A DNA stretch of 64,000 nucleotides from Microlunatus flavus (GCF_900110855.1 NZ_FOFA01000013.1:1-64000); one strand, 5' to 3'. Positions 45,175-54,449 are shown, counted from the stretch's first letter. A program made the numbers and translations. Notes: a model not told the origin generated them from the sequence alone.

Positions 45175-45537
45175 TCAGACGGGCTCGGGGGCGTACCAGG
45201 TCGCGGTCTGGCCGACCTCGTTGATCACCAGCAGCAGGTTGTCGCGCTTGATGTCGAGGGCCGAGACCTCGTCGACGATCGCCTCCATGGCGGCCTGCTT
45301 CTGCGCGTCGGTGAAGCCCTTGCTCGCCACGAGCTCGATGAAGACGATGTCGTCGCGCTGCTGGTTCGGGAACGTGGGGGAGTAGACGAGCTCGCCCGGC
45401 TCGTGGAGCCGGAAGATCTGGAACAGGTCGTCGGCGGGCATCTCGAAGCCGGTCACCATCCCGCGCAGGATCGCCGCGCTGATGTCGGCCATCTTGGGCT
45501 GGAGGCTGCGGTGCATGTCGATGCGGGCGTGCGGCAC
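45175..45537 (-). CDS. Tautomerase-family protein
   Basis: A 120-residue protein of the tautomerase/MIF superfamily long-chain type. After the initiator the chain begins with Pro2 (MPHARIDMHRSL), the catalytic base of the family. VFIELVASKGFTDAQKQA resembles the second beta-alpha unit. It could isomerise an enol-keto intermediate during catabolism of a sugar acid or aromatic. GTG start. It is the first gene of the minus-strand group that continues with a propeller protein and a 2-hydroxyacid dehydrogenase. Confidence 0.85.
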   Translation of the reverse strand: MPHARIDMHRSLQPKMADISAAILRGMVTGFEMPADDLFQIFRLHEPGELVYSPTFPNQQRDDIVFIELVASKGFTDAQKQAAMEAIVDEVSALDIKRDNLLLVINEVGQTATWYAPEPV

Positions 45538-45626
45538 GGCGGTGTTCCTTCGCTCGGGAGGGGCTTCGGGGCCCGGGACGCGAACCGCTGGCGGCTCGTC
45601 GTCCGACCCTAGGGCGCCCCGGCAGA

Positions 45627-45645
45627 CTTAGTAAAGTTAGGCAAG
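45627..45645. promoter_or_regulatory. AT-rich operator-like sequence upstream of the tautomerase operon
   Basis: CTTAGTAAAGTTAGGCAAG is a conspicuous AT-rich block about 90 bases before the tautomerase start. It recalls the AGTAAAG half-sites of ROK or GntR-type operators, including those near 10236. Candidate only. Confidence 0.3.
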
Positions 45646-45737
45646 AAAGTGTCGCACGGCTCCTTCTCGCGGTGGTGGCGGGTGGTGCGCGCGGACGTCA
45701 CCGCTGCGGCGCGACGCGGGCGCTACCGTGGTCGACG

Positions 45738-45829
45738 ACGACAGGGGAGCGCCGAGAGGGCGCTGAGAGTGCGGCAGATCCGCAGACCCTCGAACCTGAT
45801 CCGGCTCGCACCGGCGTAGGGAGTCGAGA
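45738..45829 (+). promoter_or_regulatory. TPP riboswitch (THI element)
   Basis: The conserved blocks of the thi box are all present: GGGGAGC near 45744, CTGAGAGTGCGG near 45772, ACCCTCGAACCTGATCCGG near 45786 and GCACCGGCGTAGGGA near 45808. Thiamine pyrophosphate binding would repress the YkoE/ECF transport genes downstream. Confidence 0.96.
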
Positions 45830-45834
45830 GCTCG

Positions 45835-45856
45835 CCGCCCGGCCCACGCCGGGCGG
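45835..45856 (+). terminator. GC hairpin after the TPP aptamer
   Basis: CCGCCCGG (45835) pairs perfectly with CCGGGCGG (45849) around CCCACG, followed by GGCCCCTTCTGTTG. It is the likely riboswitch-controlled terminator or ribosome-site mask ahead of the ATG at 45883. Confidence 0.5.
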
Positions 45857-45882
45857 GCCCCTTCTGTTGAAGGGACCTCGTC

Positions 45883-46503
45883 ATGACCAGCTCCACCCAG
45901 GCACCGCCGCGCACGACCCGTCCCCGGGGCCGGTGGCGGACCGTCGACCTGATCACCGTCGTGCTGCTCGCCGTCGCGTTCGGCATCGCCTTCGTCGGGT
46001 GGGGGGCGGTGGGCAACGTGCTGCAACCGCTGTTCAGCGCGCTGCCGCCGTTGGCCGGCCTCATCTACGGCTTCTACTGGATCCCCGCCGTCGTCGCCGC
46101 GCTGATCGTGCGCCGGCCGGGCGCGGCGCTGCTCGCCGAGATCGTCGCCGCCTCCGTCGAGCCGCTCCTCGGCGGCCAGTGGGGCATCGCGACCCTCGGC
46201 TCCGGTGCGCTGCAGGGCCTCGGCGTCGAGCTCGGCTTCGCGCTGCTCGCCTACCGCCGCTGGACCCTGCTGCCCGCGGCGGTCGGGGCCGCGATCGCCG
46301 GCGTCCTCGAAGCCGCGTACGAGTGGCGGCTCTACTACCCCGAGTGGTCGTTCGGCTACATCAGCCTCTACGCGGTGACCATGGCCGTGTCGGGGGCCGT
46401 CCTCGCCGGCGTGCTCGGCTGGGTCGTCGTCCGGGCGCTGGCCCGCACCGGGGCGCTGGCGCCCTTCGCGGCCGGACGGGACCGGGCCGCTGGTCGCGGC
46501 TGA
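45883..46503 (+). CDS. ykoE: ECF transporter S component, YkoE family (thiamine precursor)
   Basis: A 206-residue membrane protein with about five to six helices, matching the YkoE substrate-binding subunit of ECF-type uptake systems for thiamine or its hydroxymethylpyrimidine part. The LIYGFYWIPAVVAALIVRRPG and EYGEW-like segment (YEWRLYYPEWSFGYIS) are typical. The TPP riboswitch directly upstream supports a thiamine-related substrate. It is followed after 13 bases by a fused ATPase/transmembrane gene that supplies the rest of the transporter. Confidence 0.92.
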   Translation: MTSSTQAPPRTTRPRGRWRTVDLITVVLLAVAFGIAFVGWGAVGNVLQPLFSALPPLAGLIYGFYWIPAVVAALIVRRPGAALLAEIVAASVEPLLGGQWGIATLGSGALQGLGVELGFALLAYRRWTLLPAAVGAAIAGVLEAAYEWRLYYPEWSFGYISLYAVTMAVSGAVLAGVLGWVVVRALARTGALAPFAAGRDRAAGRG

Positions 46504-46516
46504 CCGACCGGGTCCC

Positions 46517-48787
46517 GTGACGCTTCGACCCGGCGCGCGGGCCCAGGTCGGCGCGCCGATGGCGGTGGGGGCCCTCGAGGCGTCGGGGCTGACCTGGCGC
46601 CCGTACGCGCGCGCCACGCCGACGCTCGTCGACGTCGGGCTCCGGTTCGCACCGGGCGAGCGGGTGCTGCTCGCCGGCGCCAGCGGGTCGGGCAAGTCGA
46701 CCCTGCTGCGCGGGCTGGCCGGCCTGCTCGACGACAGCGAGGGCGAGCTCGTCGGTCAGGTGACGCTCGGCGGACGGGACCCCCAGGAACGTCCGGGCGC
46801 CGTGGGGCTGCTGCTGCAGGACCCGCGCGCGGGCGTGGTCGCCGAGCACGTCGGCCGCGACGTCGCCTTCGGGCCCGAGAACCGGTCGCAACCCCCCGCG
46901 ACGATCCGCAGCCGGGTGGTCGACGCCCTCGGCGCCGTCGCCTTCCCGTACGGCGCCGAGCGGCCGACCGCCGCGCTGTCGGGCGGGGAGGGGGCGCGCC
47001 TCGCGCTGGCCGGGGCGCTGGCCCTCGGGCCGGAGGTGCTGCTGCTCGACGAGCCCACGGCCATGCTCGACGCGGCCGCCGCCACGCGGGTCGTGGCCGC
47101 GGTCCGCGAGGCCGCCGACGCGGCCGGGGTCACGCTGGTGGTCGCCGAGCACCAGCTCGGTCCGTGGCTCGACGTGTGCGACCGGCTGGTCGTGCTCGAC
47201 GGCGGCCGGGTGCTGGCCGACGGGGCGGTGCGCGACGTGCTGAGCGCGCGCGCACCGGCGCTCCTGGCCGCGGGCGTGTGGGTCCCGGGCGCGCCCGACC
47301 CCGAGCCCCTCGCCCTCGCGCTGCCCGACCGGGGCCGCGCCGCGGCCGGGCTGCGGTGGCGCGGGCTGCGGGTAGCCGCGCCGGACGGCCACGCGCTCGT
47401 CGAGGACGCCGCCGGCGAGCTGGCGGCCGGCGAGTCGCTGGCCGTGGTCGGTCCGAGCGGTGCGGGCAAGTCGACGCTGCTCCGGGTGCTGGCCGGTCTG
47501 GAGCGGCCGGCGGCCGGCACCGCGGACCTGCGGACCGAGGACGGCTGGACCCCGCTCCCGACCGTGGCCGCGAGCTCGCCCGTCCTCGCCCGCCACGTGG
47601 GCTGGGCGCCCCAGGACAGCGAGTCCGCCTTCACCGCCCGGACCGTGCTGGAGGAGGTGCGCGCGACCGGTGAGGTCCTGCACGCCGGCGACCCCGAACG
47701 GCTCGCCGCGTCCCGGGCCCGCGCCGACCTGCTCGTCGAGGCGCTCGGGCTGACGGCGCTGCGCGACGAGAACCCGTACGCCGTGTCCGGAGGCGAGCAG
47801 CGCCGGGTCGTGCTCGCGGCGGCGACGGCCCACGACCCGGCCGTCGTCCTCCTCGACGAGCCGACGGTCGGGCAGGACCGCCAGACCTGGGCGGCGGTCG
47901 CGGGCGTGCTCGACGCCGTGCAGCGCTCCGGGAGCGCGGTGGTCGCCACGACGCACGACCCGCGCCTCGCCGCGCGGCTCGGCACCCGGCTCGCGCTCGA
48001 CGGCCACGCCCCGACCGCGCTCGAGCCGGCCGACCACCACGTGCGGCCCGTGCACGAGCCTGGCCTGCCGCCCGCCGGGCGCTGCAACCCGCTGGCGCTG
48101 CTCGGCACGGCCGTGCTCGCCGGGGTCGGGTCGTTCGCCGTGACGGACGCGCTGGTCGGCCTCCTCACCCTCACGGTGACGCTGCTGCTGTCACCGTTCG
48201 CCGTCCGGCGCGTCCGGCCGGTGCTGCTGCGCCTCGCCCCGGTCGGGCTGGCCGCGCTGTCCGTCGGCTGGTCGACGCTGCTGCTGAACGCCGGCGGCGC
48301 CTTCTCGCCCGGCAGCGGGGCCCTCGCCGCCAAGGAGGTCACGCGGATCCTGTGCCTCGTCGTGCCCGGTGCCCTGCTCGTCGGGCTGCTGCGACCGAGC
48401 ACGCTCGCCGACGCCCTCGGCCAGCGGCTGCGCCTGCCCGCGCGCCCGGTGGTCACGGCGAGCGCGGGCCTGCTGCGCCTGGACGACTTCGCCCGCAGCT
48501 GGCGGGCCATGGCGCAGGTCCGTCACGTCCGGGGGCTGGCCCCCCGGCGCTCGCCGGTCGCGCGAGTGCGCCAGGCGGCCTCCCTCACGCTCGGGCTGCT
48601 CGTGCACGCCCTGCGCGCGGCGCAGGAGCTGAGCGTCGCGATGGACGCGCGCGGCTTCGCCGCCGTCCGCCGTCGGACGTACGCGTTGCCCTCGACGTTC
48701 GGCCGGGCCGACGCCGTCTGCCTGCTCGTCGGCGTCCTGCTGCTGGTGCTGCCCTGGACGCTCGGGACGGTGCTCGGCGCGCGCTGA
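46517..48787 (+). CDS. Fused ECF transporter: two ABC ATPases plus CbiQ-like membrane domain
   Basis: A 756-residue protein combining YkoD-type twin ATPases with a YkoC/CbiQ-type T component. First ATPase: Walker A GASGSGKST and signature LSGGEGARLALAGALALGPE with LLLDEPTA. Second: GPSGAGKST, SGGEQRRVVLAAATAHDP, LLDEPTVGQD. From about residue 520 four to five membrane helices follow, with the coupling motif region MDARGFAAVRRRT. With YkoE it should make a complete thiamine-precursor importer. The start is GTG at 46517; the ATG at 46559 is an alternative. Confidence 0.92.
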   Translation: MTLRPGARAQVGAPMAVGALEASGLTWRPYARATPTLVDVGLRFAPGERVLLAGASGSGKSTLLRGLAGLLDDSEGELVGQVTLGGRDPQERPGAVGLLLQDPRAGVVAEHVGRDVAFGPENRSQPPATIRSRVVDALGAVAFPYGAERPTAALSGGEGARLALAGALALGPEVLLLDEPTAMLDAAAATRVVAAVREAADAAGVTLVVAEHQLGPWLDVCDRLVVLDGGRVLADGAVRDVLSARAPALLAAGVWVPGAPDPEPLALALPDRGRAAAGLRWRGLRVAAPDGHALVEDAAGELAAGESLAVVGPSGAGKSTLLRVLAGLERPAAGTADLRTEDGWTPLPTVAASSPVLARHVGWAPQDSESAFTARTVLEEVRATGEVLHAGDPERLAASRARADLLVEALGLTALRDENPYAVSGGEQRRVVLAAATAHDPAVVLLDEPTVGQDRQTWAAVAGVLDAVQRSGSAVVATTHDPRLAARLGTRLALDGHAPTALEPADHHVRPVHEPGLPPAGRCNPLALLGTAVLAGVGSFAVTDALVGLLTLTVTLLLSPFAVRRVRPVLLRLAPVGLAALSVGWSTLLLNAGGAFSPGSGALAAKEVTRILCLVVPGALLVGLLRPSTLADALGQRLRLPARPVVTASAGLLRLDDFARSWRAMAQVRHVRGLAPRRSPVARVRQAASLTLGLLVHALRAAQELSVAMDARGFAAVRRRTYALPSTFGRADAVCLLVGVLLLVLPWTLGTVLGAR

Positions 48788-49278
48788 GCGCTCAGCGCGA
48801 GGGCGCGCCGGTCCGGCGTCGTCGGCCCGTGACCACGGGGTGCTAGGCAGGCAGCGTGGACGCCCAGCCCGAGCTCGTGGGCGTGCCGGAGCCGAGCGCC
48901 GCGCACCCCGGCCGCTGTCGGGTCCCGACCCGCTTCGGCGCGGAACGACCCTGCCGCCGCGTCGCGCGGGGGACCGTGCCCGAGTGGACGGCCCCGCTCG
49001 ACCGGGCCCAGCGGCTCGGCTCGTGCCAGGAGTGCGCCGACGTCTTCGGCCTCGAGCTGGAGCCCTTCCGCGGAACCTGAGGATCCTCGGCGAACCCCAC
49101 ACCGCGTTCTTAGGAGCGCCGTGCTAATACGCCGGCGCGGGCGAGCGATCACCTGGTCGATCTTCCAGCTGATCAACACGACCTCACCGACGCCTCGTGC
49201 GTACGGGGGTAGTCGCCCCGCGGGGAAGCGACGCCAGAGGCCGCTCGGGGTGCTGCGACTCGTTCCATTGGAGGCCCC
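48788..49278. other. 490-base spacer with a small frame and a leader
   Basis: After the ECF gene lies a possible 74-codon gene (48856-49080), then about 200 bases of leader for the secreted protein at 49279. In the latter, TGCTAATAC (extended -10-like, about 49123-49131) could be the promoter, leaving a leader of about 145 bases. No known riboswitch was recognised in it. Confidence 0.5.
48856..49080 (+). CDS. Possible small protein with CxxC
   Basis: A 74-residue GTG-started frame, VDAQPELVGVPEPSAAHPGR onward, ending with SCQECADVFGLELEPF. Four cysteines (two separate residues in the first half and a CQEC pair near the C-terminus) might bind a metal. No family was recognised and the opposite strand is also open across the same stretch, so reality is uncertain. 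It would be monocistronic, between the ECF transporter and the secreted proteins. Confidence 0.4.
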   Translation: MDAQPELVGVPEPSAAHPGRCRVPTRFGAERPCRRVARGTVPEWTAPLDRAQRLGSCQECADVFGLELEPFRGT

Positions 49279-50829
49279 GTGTCCAACCCCGCCGTCCGCA
49301 CCGCCACCACCTGGTCGCGGCTGCTCCTGATCGTCGTCCTGCTCGCCGCCGCCCTCCTCGGGACGGCGCCCGGCCAGGCCGACGCCGCCACGACGAAGGC
49401 CCCCTCGGGGCTGAAGGTGGGCGCGAAGACCCCGACCACGCTCACGCTGCGGTGGAAGGCGGTCGCCAAGGCACCCGCGTACCGGCTGCAGTACTCGACC
49501 TCCAAGAAGATGAAGCAGGCGAAGTACCAGCGCGAGACCCGGACCACGGGCACCCTCGACGGCCTGACGGCGGGCAAGACCTACTACGTCAAGGTGCGCG
49601 TGATCGACGCGGAGGGCCACAACCTCTCCAAGTACTCCAAGGCCGTCAAGGTCAAGACCCTCGCCGAGCCGGACCCGGTCAAGACGGCCCCGACCCCCAC
49701 GCCGAGCCCGACGTCCACGCCGAGCCCGACGCCGACGCCGAGCCCGACGTCCACGCCGAGCCCGACGGCCACGCCGAGCCCGACGCCGACGCAGACGCCG
49801 AGCCCGACGCCCACCTCGACGCCCACGCCCACCGCGACGCCCACGCAGGGCGCGGCGGAGCCGGTGCGGGTCGCGAGCTACAACATCAAGTGCGCCAACT
49901 GCTTCTCGGGCGTGCCGAACGAGCTGCGCTGGGAGGGCCGCCGCCAGGCCGTCGTCGACACGATCCTCGGCCAGCACCTCGACGTCGTCGGTCTGCAGGA
50001 AGCCGGCCAGTCGTGGCTGAAGGACGAGAGCGGCAAGAGCATCTCGCTGTCGCAGTTCGAGGACCTGCGCAACCGCCTCGGCGGGACCTGGACGCTGACC
50101 AACGCCAACCGCAACAACTGCGTGAAGTCCACGACCCCGTCGAACTGCGTCTACAAGGACCAGGGCGCCTCGCAGGACACGAAGATCATCTTCGACAGCG
50201 CGCGGGTCGCGATGCTCGACCAGGGCTCGAAGCAGCTGCCCTTCGTCGACCCCGACGACAACGCCCGCTACGTCGCCTGGGCGCAGTTCCGTCAGCTGTC
50301 CACCGGCAACCGCTTCATGTTCGCCTCGACGCACCTCGAGCCGACGAAGGACAAGGCCGGCTCGACCGCGTTCTACGACCTGCGCCGCACCCAGACCGAG
50401 GTCGCGCTCGCGGCGGTGCAGGAGCACAACCCCGAGCACCTGCCGGTCGTGTTCGTCGGTGACCTGAACTCGAGCCGCTTCGCGCACTCGTACTCGCCCA
50501 CGAACGCCCCGTACGACGTGCTCGTCAAGGGTGGCCTGGTCGACCCGCTGGGCGCCGCCTTCGGCACCACCAAGACCGCGCCGGGCGCGACGGTCGTCAA
50601 GCGCATCAACACCTGGGTGGACAGCTTCAACGACTTCAACCGCACGGTGAACACCCACCCGAGCTGGGTCAACGGTTCCTACATCGACTACATCTTCGTC
50701 TCCCCGACGATCAAGGTCCCCGAGTGGGAGACCGTGGTCGACAAGGACGCGAACGGCGACTTCGTCGGCACCATCCCGTCGGACCACAACCTCATCCGCG
50801 CCTCGCTGGTCCTGCCCCGGACCGCCTGA
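49279..50829 (+). CDS. Secreted FN3 / endonuclease-exonuclease-phosphatase protein
   Basis: A 516-residue exported protein. Signal peptide ([20 protein letters not shown], cleavage near ADA-A around residue 36), one fibronectin III domain (about residues 40-130), a Pro-Thr/Ser linker (about 137-192) and a C-terminal EEP-fold catalytic domain: [35 protein letters not shown], and [10 protein letters not shown] at the end. It could act as a secreted nuclease or phosphodiesterase. GTG at 49279 with TTGGAGG upstream. The first 130 residues are clearly paralogous to those of the next gene. Confidence 0.9.
   Translation: MSNPAVRTATTWSRLLLIVVLLAAALLGTAPGQADAATTKAPSGLKVGAKTPTTLTLRWKAVAKAPAYRLQYSTSKKMKQAKYQRETRTTGTLDGLTAGKTYYVKVRVIDAEGHNLSKYSKAVKVKTLAEPDPVKTAPTPTPSPTSTPSPTPTPSPTSTPSPTATPSPTPTQTPSPTPTSTPTPTATPTQGAAEPVRVASYNIKCANCFSGVPNELRWEGRRQAVVDTILGQHLDVVGLQEAGQSWLKDESGKSISLSQFEDLRNRLGGTWTLTNANRNNCVKSTTPSNCVYKDQGASQDTKIIFDSARVAMLDQGSKQLPFVDPDDNARYVAWAQFRQLSTGNRFMFASTHLEPTKDKAGSTAFYDLRRTQTEVALAAVQEHNPEHLPVVFVGDLNSSRFAHSYSPTNAPYDVLVKGGLVDPLGAAFGTTKTAPGATVVKRINTWVDSFNDFNRTVNTHPSWVNGSYIDYIFVSPTIKVPEWETVVDKDANGDFVGTIPSDHNLIRASLVLPRTA
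49690..49850 (+). repeat. Pro-Thr/Ser linker-coding repeat
   Basis: Imperfect 6- and 12-base units of the type CCGACGCCGAGC encode a (Pro-Thr-Pro-Ser) linker of about 54 residues between the FN3 and catalytic domains. It is a low-complexity tract likely to vary in length. Confidence 0.85.
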
Positions 50830-50843
50830 CCCCCCACGGGCCC

Positions 50844-50872
50844 GGTCGGGCCGCCGTCAGGGCGGCCCGACC
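50844..50872 (+). terminator. Strong GC hairpin between the two secreted-protein genes
   Basis: GGTCGGGCCGCC (50844) and GGCGGCCCGACC (50861) form a perfect 12-bp stem with a 5-base loop, 14 bases after the first stop. Without a U-tract; it probably separates the two transcripts. Confidence 0.7.
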
Positions 50873-51027
50873 CGGCTCCACCCAGGCACCGGGGGCCTGG
50901 GCGGCGCCGGCCCCAGCACCTCGACCGGCCGGCCCGAACGCCGCCGCCGTCGTCTCGTCGACCCACGTCGACCCCGTCGTCCCCGGCCGCGCCCGCCCCG
51001 CGCGTCCCGACCATCCCTGGAGTGCCC

Positions 51028-52494
51028 GTGTCCCTCAGCGCCCTGCGTGGCGCGACCACGTCCTGGTCGCGGCTGCTCGTGGTCGTCGCCCTGCTGGCCG
51101 TCTCGCTCGTCACCGCCGGACCCGGGTCGGCGCACGCCGCCTCGACGAAGGCGCCGACCGGCCTGAAGGCCAGCACCCCCACCACGAGCTCGGTGACCAT
51201 GACCTGGAAGGCCGTGTCCAAGGCCCCGAAGTACCGCCTCCAGTACTCGACCTCGTCCTCGATGAAGGACGCCAAGTACGTGAGCACCACCGGCACGACG
51301 AGCACCCTCACGGGTCTCAAGCGCGACAAGACCTACTACGTGAAGGTCCGCGTGACGAGCAAGGGCGGCGACAACCTCTCGTCCTACTCGAGCGCGGTCA
51401 AGACCCGGACGCTCGCCAAGGACCTGGCGCCCAGCCCGCCGCAGACCACGCCGTCGCCCACCCCGACCCCCACCCCTGTGGTGACGCCGAGCCCGACGCC
51501 GGTGGTGACGCCGACGCCCGCGGCCACGCCGGTGGTGACGCCGACCCCCATGCCCACGCCGGTGGTGACCCCGACTCCGACGCCCACGCCTACGGTCAAC
51601 CCGAAGCCCACGCCGACTCCGACGCCGGTGGTCACGCCCACGCCGACTTCCACGCCCATGGTCACACCCACGCCCACGCCGACGCCCACGCCGACGCCCA
51701 CGCCGACGCCCACGCCCACGCCCACGCCCACGCCGACGCCGACGCCGACGCCCACGCCGACCCCGACGCCGGTGGTCACGCCCACGCCTACGCCGACGCC
51801 GACGCCGACCCCCACGCCGACCCCCACGCCGACCCCAGACCCGGCCGCGTCGCCAGGAACCCCGGCGCCACGGCTTGACCTGCCGGCGCACCCGAACGTG
51901 CTGCTCGTCGGTGACTCCTACACCGAGGGCGTGGGTGCGGAGCCGTCGTCGAACGGCTACGCCTACAAGATCGCCGAGCCGCTCGGCTGGGCGCTCACCC
52001 GCGACGGCCGCCACGGCTCCGGCTACGTGAACCCGACGACGTACGGCGCCGGCATCTTCGCCGACCGGCTCCTCAAGCAGCCGGCGGACGCCTACGACCT
52101 GATCGTCCTGCAGGGGTCGTCGAACGACATCCGCTACACCGCGGCCGAGCTCGACACCAACCTGGCCACGACGGTGCGCATCGTGCGGGAGCGCTACCCG
52201 CGAGCCCAGCTGCTCATGCTCGGTCCCGCCACTCCCTACGGCAGGCCGGACCCCGAGTTCATCCGGGTCAACGACCAGGTCAAGGCCGCGGCAGCCGGGA
52301 CCGGAGCCGTCTTCGTCGACCCGGTCGCGGAGCGGTGGTTCGTGCCGGGCGACGGGACCTGGGCCGCGAACCCGGCGAACGGGCATCCGTCCAACGCAGG
52401 CCACCAGCGCATCGCCGACCGCTTCGTCGCCGACGTGCGCGCGCTGACCCTCACGCCGGCCGCCGCGACGGACCTCCACCTCCAGCCCGCCTGA
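51028..52494 (+). CDS. Secreted FN3 / SGNH-hydrolase protein
   Basis: A 488-residue exported protein. Signal peptide ending near SAHA, an FN3 domain (about residues 40-125), a very long Pro-Thr/Val linker (about 140-270), and a C-terminal SGNH/GDSL esterase domain: block I VLLVGDSYTEG (catalytic Ser), QGSSNDIRY, and block V HPSNAGHQRIA (Asp/His dyad region). It could deacylate a polysaccharide or ester. The GTG at 51028 is chosen because GGAG-N5-GTG-TCC matches the paralogous gene at 49279; GTG at 51022 is in frame as well. Confidence 0.88.
   Translation: MSLSALRGATTSWSRLLVVVALLAVSLVTAGPGSAHAASTKAPTGLKASTPTTSSVTMTWKAVSKAPKYRLQYSTSSSMKDAKYVSTTGTTSTLTGLKRDKTYYVKVRVTSKGGDNLSSYSSAVKTRTLAKDLAPSPPQTTPSPTPTPTPVVTPSPTPVVTPTPAATPVVTPTPMPTPVVTPTPTPTPTVNPKPTPTPTPVVTPTPTSTPMVTPTPTPTPTPTPTPTPTPTPTPTPTPTPTPTPTPTPVVTPTPTPTPTPTPTPTPTPTPDPAASPGTPAPRLDLPAHPNVLLVGDSYTEGVGAEPSSNGYAYKIAEPLGWALTRDGRHGSGYVNPTTYGAGIFADRLLKQPADAYDLIVLQGSSNDIRYTAAELDTNLATTVRIVRERYPRAQLLMLGPATPYGRPDPEFIRVNDQVKAAAAGTGAVFVDPVAERWFVPGDGTWAANPANGHPSNAGHQRIADRFVADVRALTLTPAAATDLHLQPA
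51451..51837 (+). repeat. Long Pro-Thr linker microsatellite
   Basis: About 390 bases of CCSACG hexamers, interrupted by CCGGTGGTGACG (Pro-Val-Val-Thr) units, code for a 130-residue (Pro-Thr)n linker. The uninterrupted middle (about 51663-51770) is nearly pure ACGCCC/ACGCCG, likely to be slippage-prone. Confidence 0.9.
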
Positions 52495-52524
52495 CCGCCG
52501 GGCGCCGGGCAGGCGGCGGAGCCG

Positions 52525-53403
52525 TCAGCCCGGCAGGTCCTCGGCCCGGATGCGCTCGATGGTGCGGGGGGTGAGGTCGCGGCTCCGGGTCCACGCCGCG
52601 ATCTCGTGCAGCGGGGCGACCCAGACGTCGTCGGCGGCTGTGACGTGCTCCATCAGCCGCCCGAGCTCGGCCGCGCGCGACGGCCGGCCCGAGAGGAAGG
52701 GGTGGTTGGTGAGCACCCAGCAGCCGCCGACCTCGCGGAGCGCGTCGAACTCGGCCTGCCACAGCTCGCGGGCCTTGCGCGGCGTCTCGATGAGCCCGCT
52801 ACCGGTGACGTCGGGCAGGTAGCAGTACTGCTCCCAGTCGTCGAGCGCCCACTGGATGGGGATCTCGACCAGGCTGCTGCGCCCGTCCACGTCGAGCACG
52901 TAGGGCGCGTCGGCGTCCATCAGGCTGGAGTCGTACGCGAACCCACGCTCGGCGAGCAGCCCCGGCGTGCGCCACGACAGGTCCCACATCGGCGCGCGGT
53001 AGCCGACCGGGCGCACGCCGGCCACCCGCTCGAGGGCCTCCAGCCCGCGGTCCAGCGCGGTCACCTCCTCGGCGAGGCTGAGCGCGGTCGGCTGCTCGTG
53101 CAGGTAGCCGTGGTGGGCGACCTCGTGGCCCGCGTCGACGACCGAGCGGACGACGTCGGCGTGGCGCTCGGCGGTGAAGCCCGGCACGAAGAACGTCGCC
53201 GTGACGCCGTGGCGCTCGAGCAGGGTCAGCAGCCGCGGGACCCCGACCAGCGGCCCGTACGCCTGGTGGCTCATGACGCTCATCCGGTCGGCGTTCTCCG
53301 GCGAGCCCCAGAGCACGGCGGACTCCGCGTCCATGTCGAAGGTGAAGGCGGCGGCCGCGCGGTACCCGTCCGGCCAGGCGGCCCCGCCGCTCTCGACGGT
53401 CAC
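52525..53403 (-). CDS. Polysaccharide deacetylase-fold protein (allantoinase PuuE-like group)
   Basis: A 292-residue NodB-homology-domain protein. [14 protein letters not shown] near the N-terminus carries the metal/catalytic Asp, [13 protein letters not shown] the metal histidines, and [12 protein letters not shown] the third conserved block. The intracellular form without signal peptide resembles the PuuE/peptidoglycan-deacetylase-like amidohydrolases that act on small C-N substrates. Its GTG overlaps the agmatinase stop (GTGA), so the enzyme probably works on a nitrogenous small molecule in the same pathway rather than on cell wall. Confidence 0.85.
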   Translation of the reverse strand: MTVESGGAAWPDGYRAAAAFTFDMDAESAVLWGSPENADRMSVMSHQAYGPLVGVPRLLTLLERHGVTATFFVPGFTAERHADVVRSVVDAGHEVAHHGYLHEQPTALSLAEEVTALDRGLEALERVAGVRPVGYRAPMWDLSWRTPGLLAERGFAYDSSLMDADAPYVLDVDGRSSLVEIPIQWALDDWEQYCYLPDVTGSGLIETPRKARELWQAEFDALREVGGCWVLTNHPFLSGRPSRAAELGRLMEHVTAADDVWVAPLHEIAAWTRSRDLTPRTIERIRAEDLPG

Positions 53404-54371
53404 GACGCGCTCGCCTGCGCCATCAGCGTGACGAACTCGTACGCGAGGTTGGCCGCGGCGACCGCGGTGACCTCGGCGTGGTCGTAGGCGGGGGACACCT
53501 CGACGACGTCGGCGCCGACGATCCGGAGCGGCTGCAGCCCGCGCAGGATCGCGAGCAGCTCCCGGCTCGTCAGGCCGCCGGCCTCGGGCGTCCCGGTGGC
53601 CGGGGCGAAGGCGGGGTCGAGCACGTCGATGTCGACCGACACGTAGACGGGCGCGTCCCCGACGCGGTCCAGGACCCGCTCCAGCACCCCGTCGACGCCG
53701 AGCCGGTCCACGTCGCGGCAGTGCACGATCGTGAAGCCCAGCTCGGCGTCGTCGATCAGGTCGTGGCGGTCGTAGAGCGAGCCGCGGATGCCGACGTGCA
53801 CCGAGCGGTCCTTGCGCAGCAGCCCCTCCTCGCTGGCCCGGCGGAACGGGGTGCCGTGGGTGTACGGCGCCGCGAAGTAGGTGTCCCAGGTGTCGAGGTG
53901 CGCGTCGAAGTGGATCAGCGAGACGGGCCCGTGATGGGCGTGCAGCGCGCGCAGGACGGGCAGCGCGACGGTGTGGTCACCGCCGAGGACCACCAGCGGC
54001 CGCCCGCCGGTCGTCAGCGACGCGACGCCGGCCTGGATCTGGTCCATGGCGGCGGGGATGTCGAACGGGTTGCAGGCGATGTCACCGGCGTCGACGACCT
54101 GGGCGACCTCGAACGGCGCGACGTCGAGCGCGGGGTTGTACGGGCGCAGCAGGCGCGAGGCCTCACGGATCGCCGACGGGCCGAAGCGCGCCCCGGGCCG
54201 GTAGGTGGTGCCGGCGTCGAAGGGGACGCCGACCACGGCGACGTCGTGACGCTCGACGTCGGAGCGCCGGGGCAGGCGCGCGAACGTCGTGAGGTCGGCG
54301 AACCGCGGCACGACGAGGCCGTCGACCTGCCCGACGTGGCCGTTCGGGTGGTGGATGTGGTGCTCGTTCAC
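53400..54371 (-). CDS. speB: Agmatinase-family ureohydrolase
   Basis: A 323-residue arginase/agmatinase-superfamily enzyme. The dimanganese ligands lie in [27 protein letters not shown] and [23 protein letters not shown]-terminal residues are His-rich ([14 protein letters not shown]). Agmatinase activity (agmatine to putrescine and urea) is the default, but guanidinobutyrase or guanidinopropionase fits the catabolic context with a permease and PucR regulator equally well. GTG start with GGAGCAG upstream, about 80 bases after the SDR stop. Confidence 0.9.
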   Translation of the reverse strand: MNEHHIHHPNGHVGQVDGLVVPRFADLTTFARLPRRSDVERHDVAVVGVPFDAGTTYRPGARFGPSAIREASRLLRPYNPALDVAPFEVAQVVDAGDIACNPFDIPAAMDQIQAGVASLTTGGRPLVVLGGDHTVALPVLRALHAHHGPVSLIHFDAHLDTWDTYFAAPYTHGTPFRRASEEGLLRKDRSVHVGIRGSLYDRHDLIDDAELGFTIVHCRDVDRLGVDGVLERVLDRVGDAPVYVSVDIDVLDPAFAPATGTPEAGGLTSRELLAILRGLQPLRIVGADVVEVSPAYDHAEVTAVAAANLAYEFVTLMAQASAS

Positions 54372-54449
54372 GGCTGCTCCGGATCCGTCTCGGGGGTGCC
54401 CGACCCGCTCCTGGGGTCGGCGTGGCTGGTCGGCTGGCGGCTCGGCTGC

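Larger units (their letters stand above)
45538..45882. other. Divergent regulatory spacer
   Basis: This 345-base gap holds the promoter side of the tautomerase group with an AT-rich operator-like block (45627), then the TPP riboswitch and its hairpin in front of the YkoE gene. No additional protein-coding frame is convincing. Confidence 0.7.

Noticed and set aside
51384-51827. Minus-strand (GlyVal)n frame
   Set aside because: Complement of the Pro-Thr linker tract, no start context or domain.
51451-51837. CRISPR-like spacing of short repeats
   Set aside because: Units are 6-12 bases, in frame and coding a Pro-Thr linker, with no spacers.
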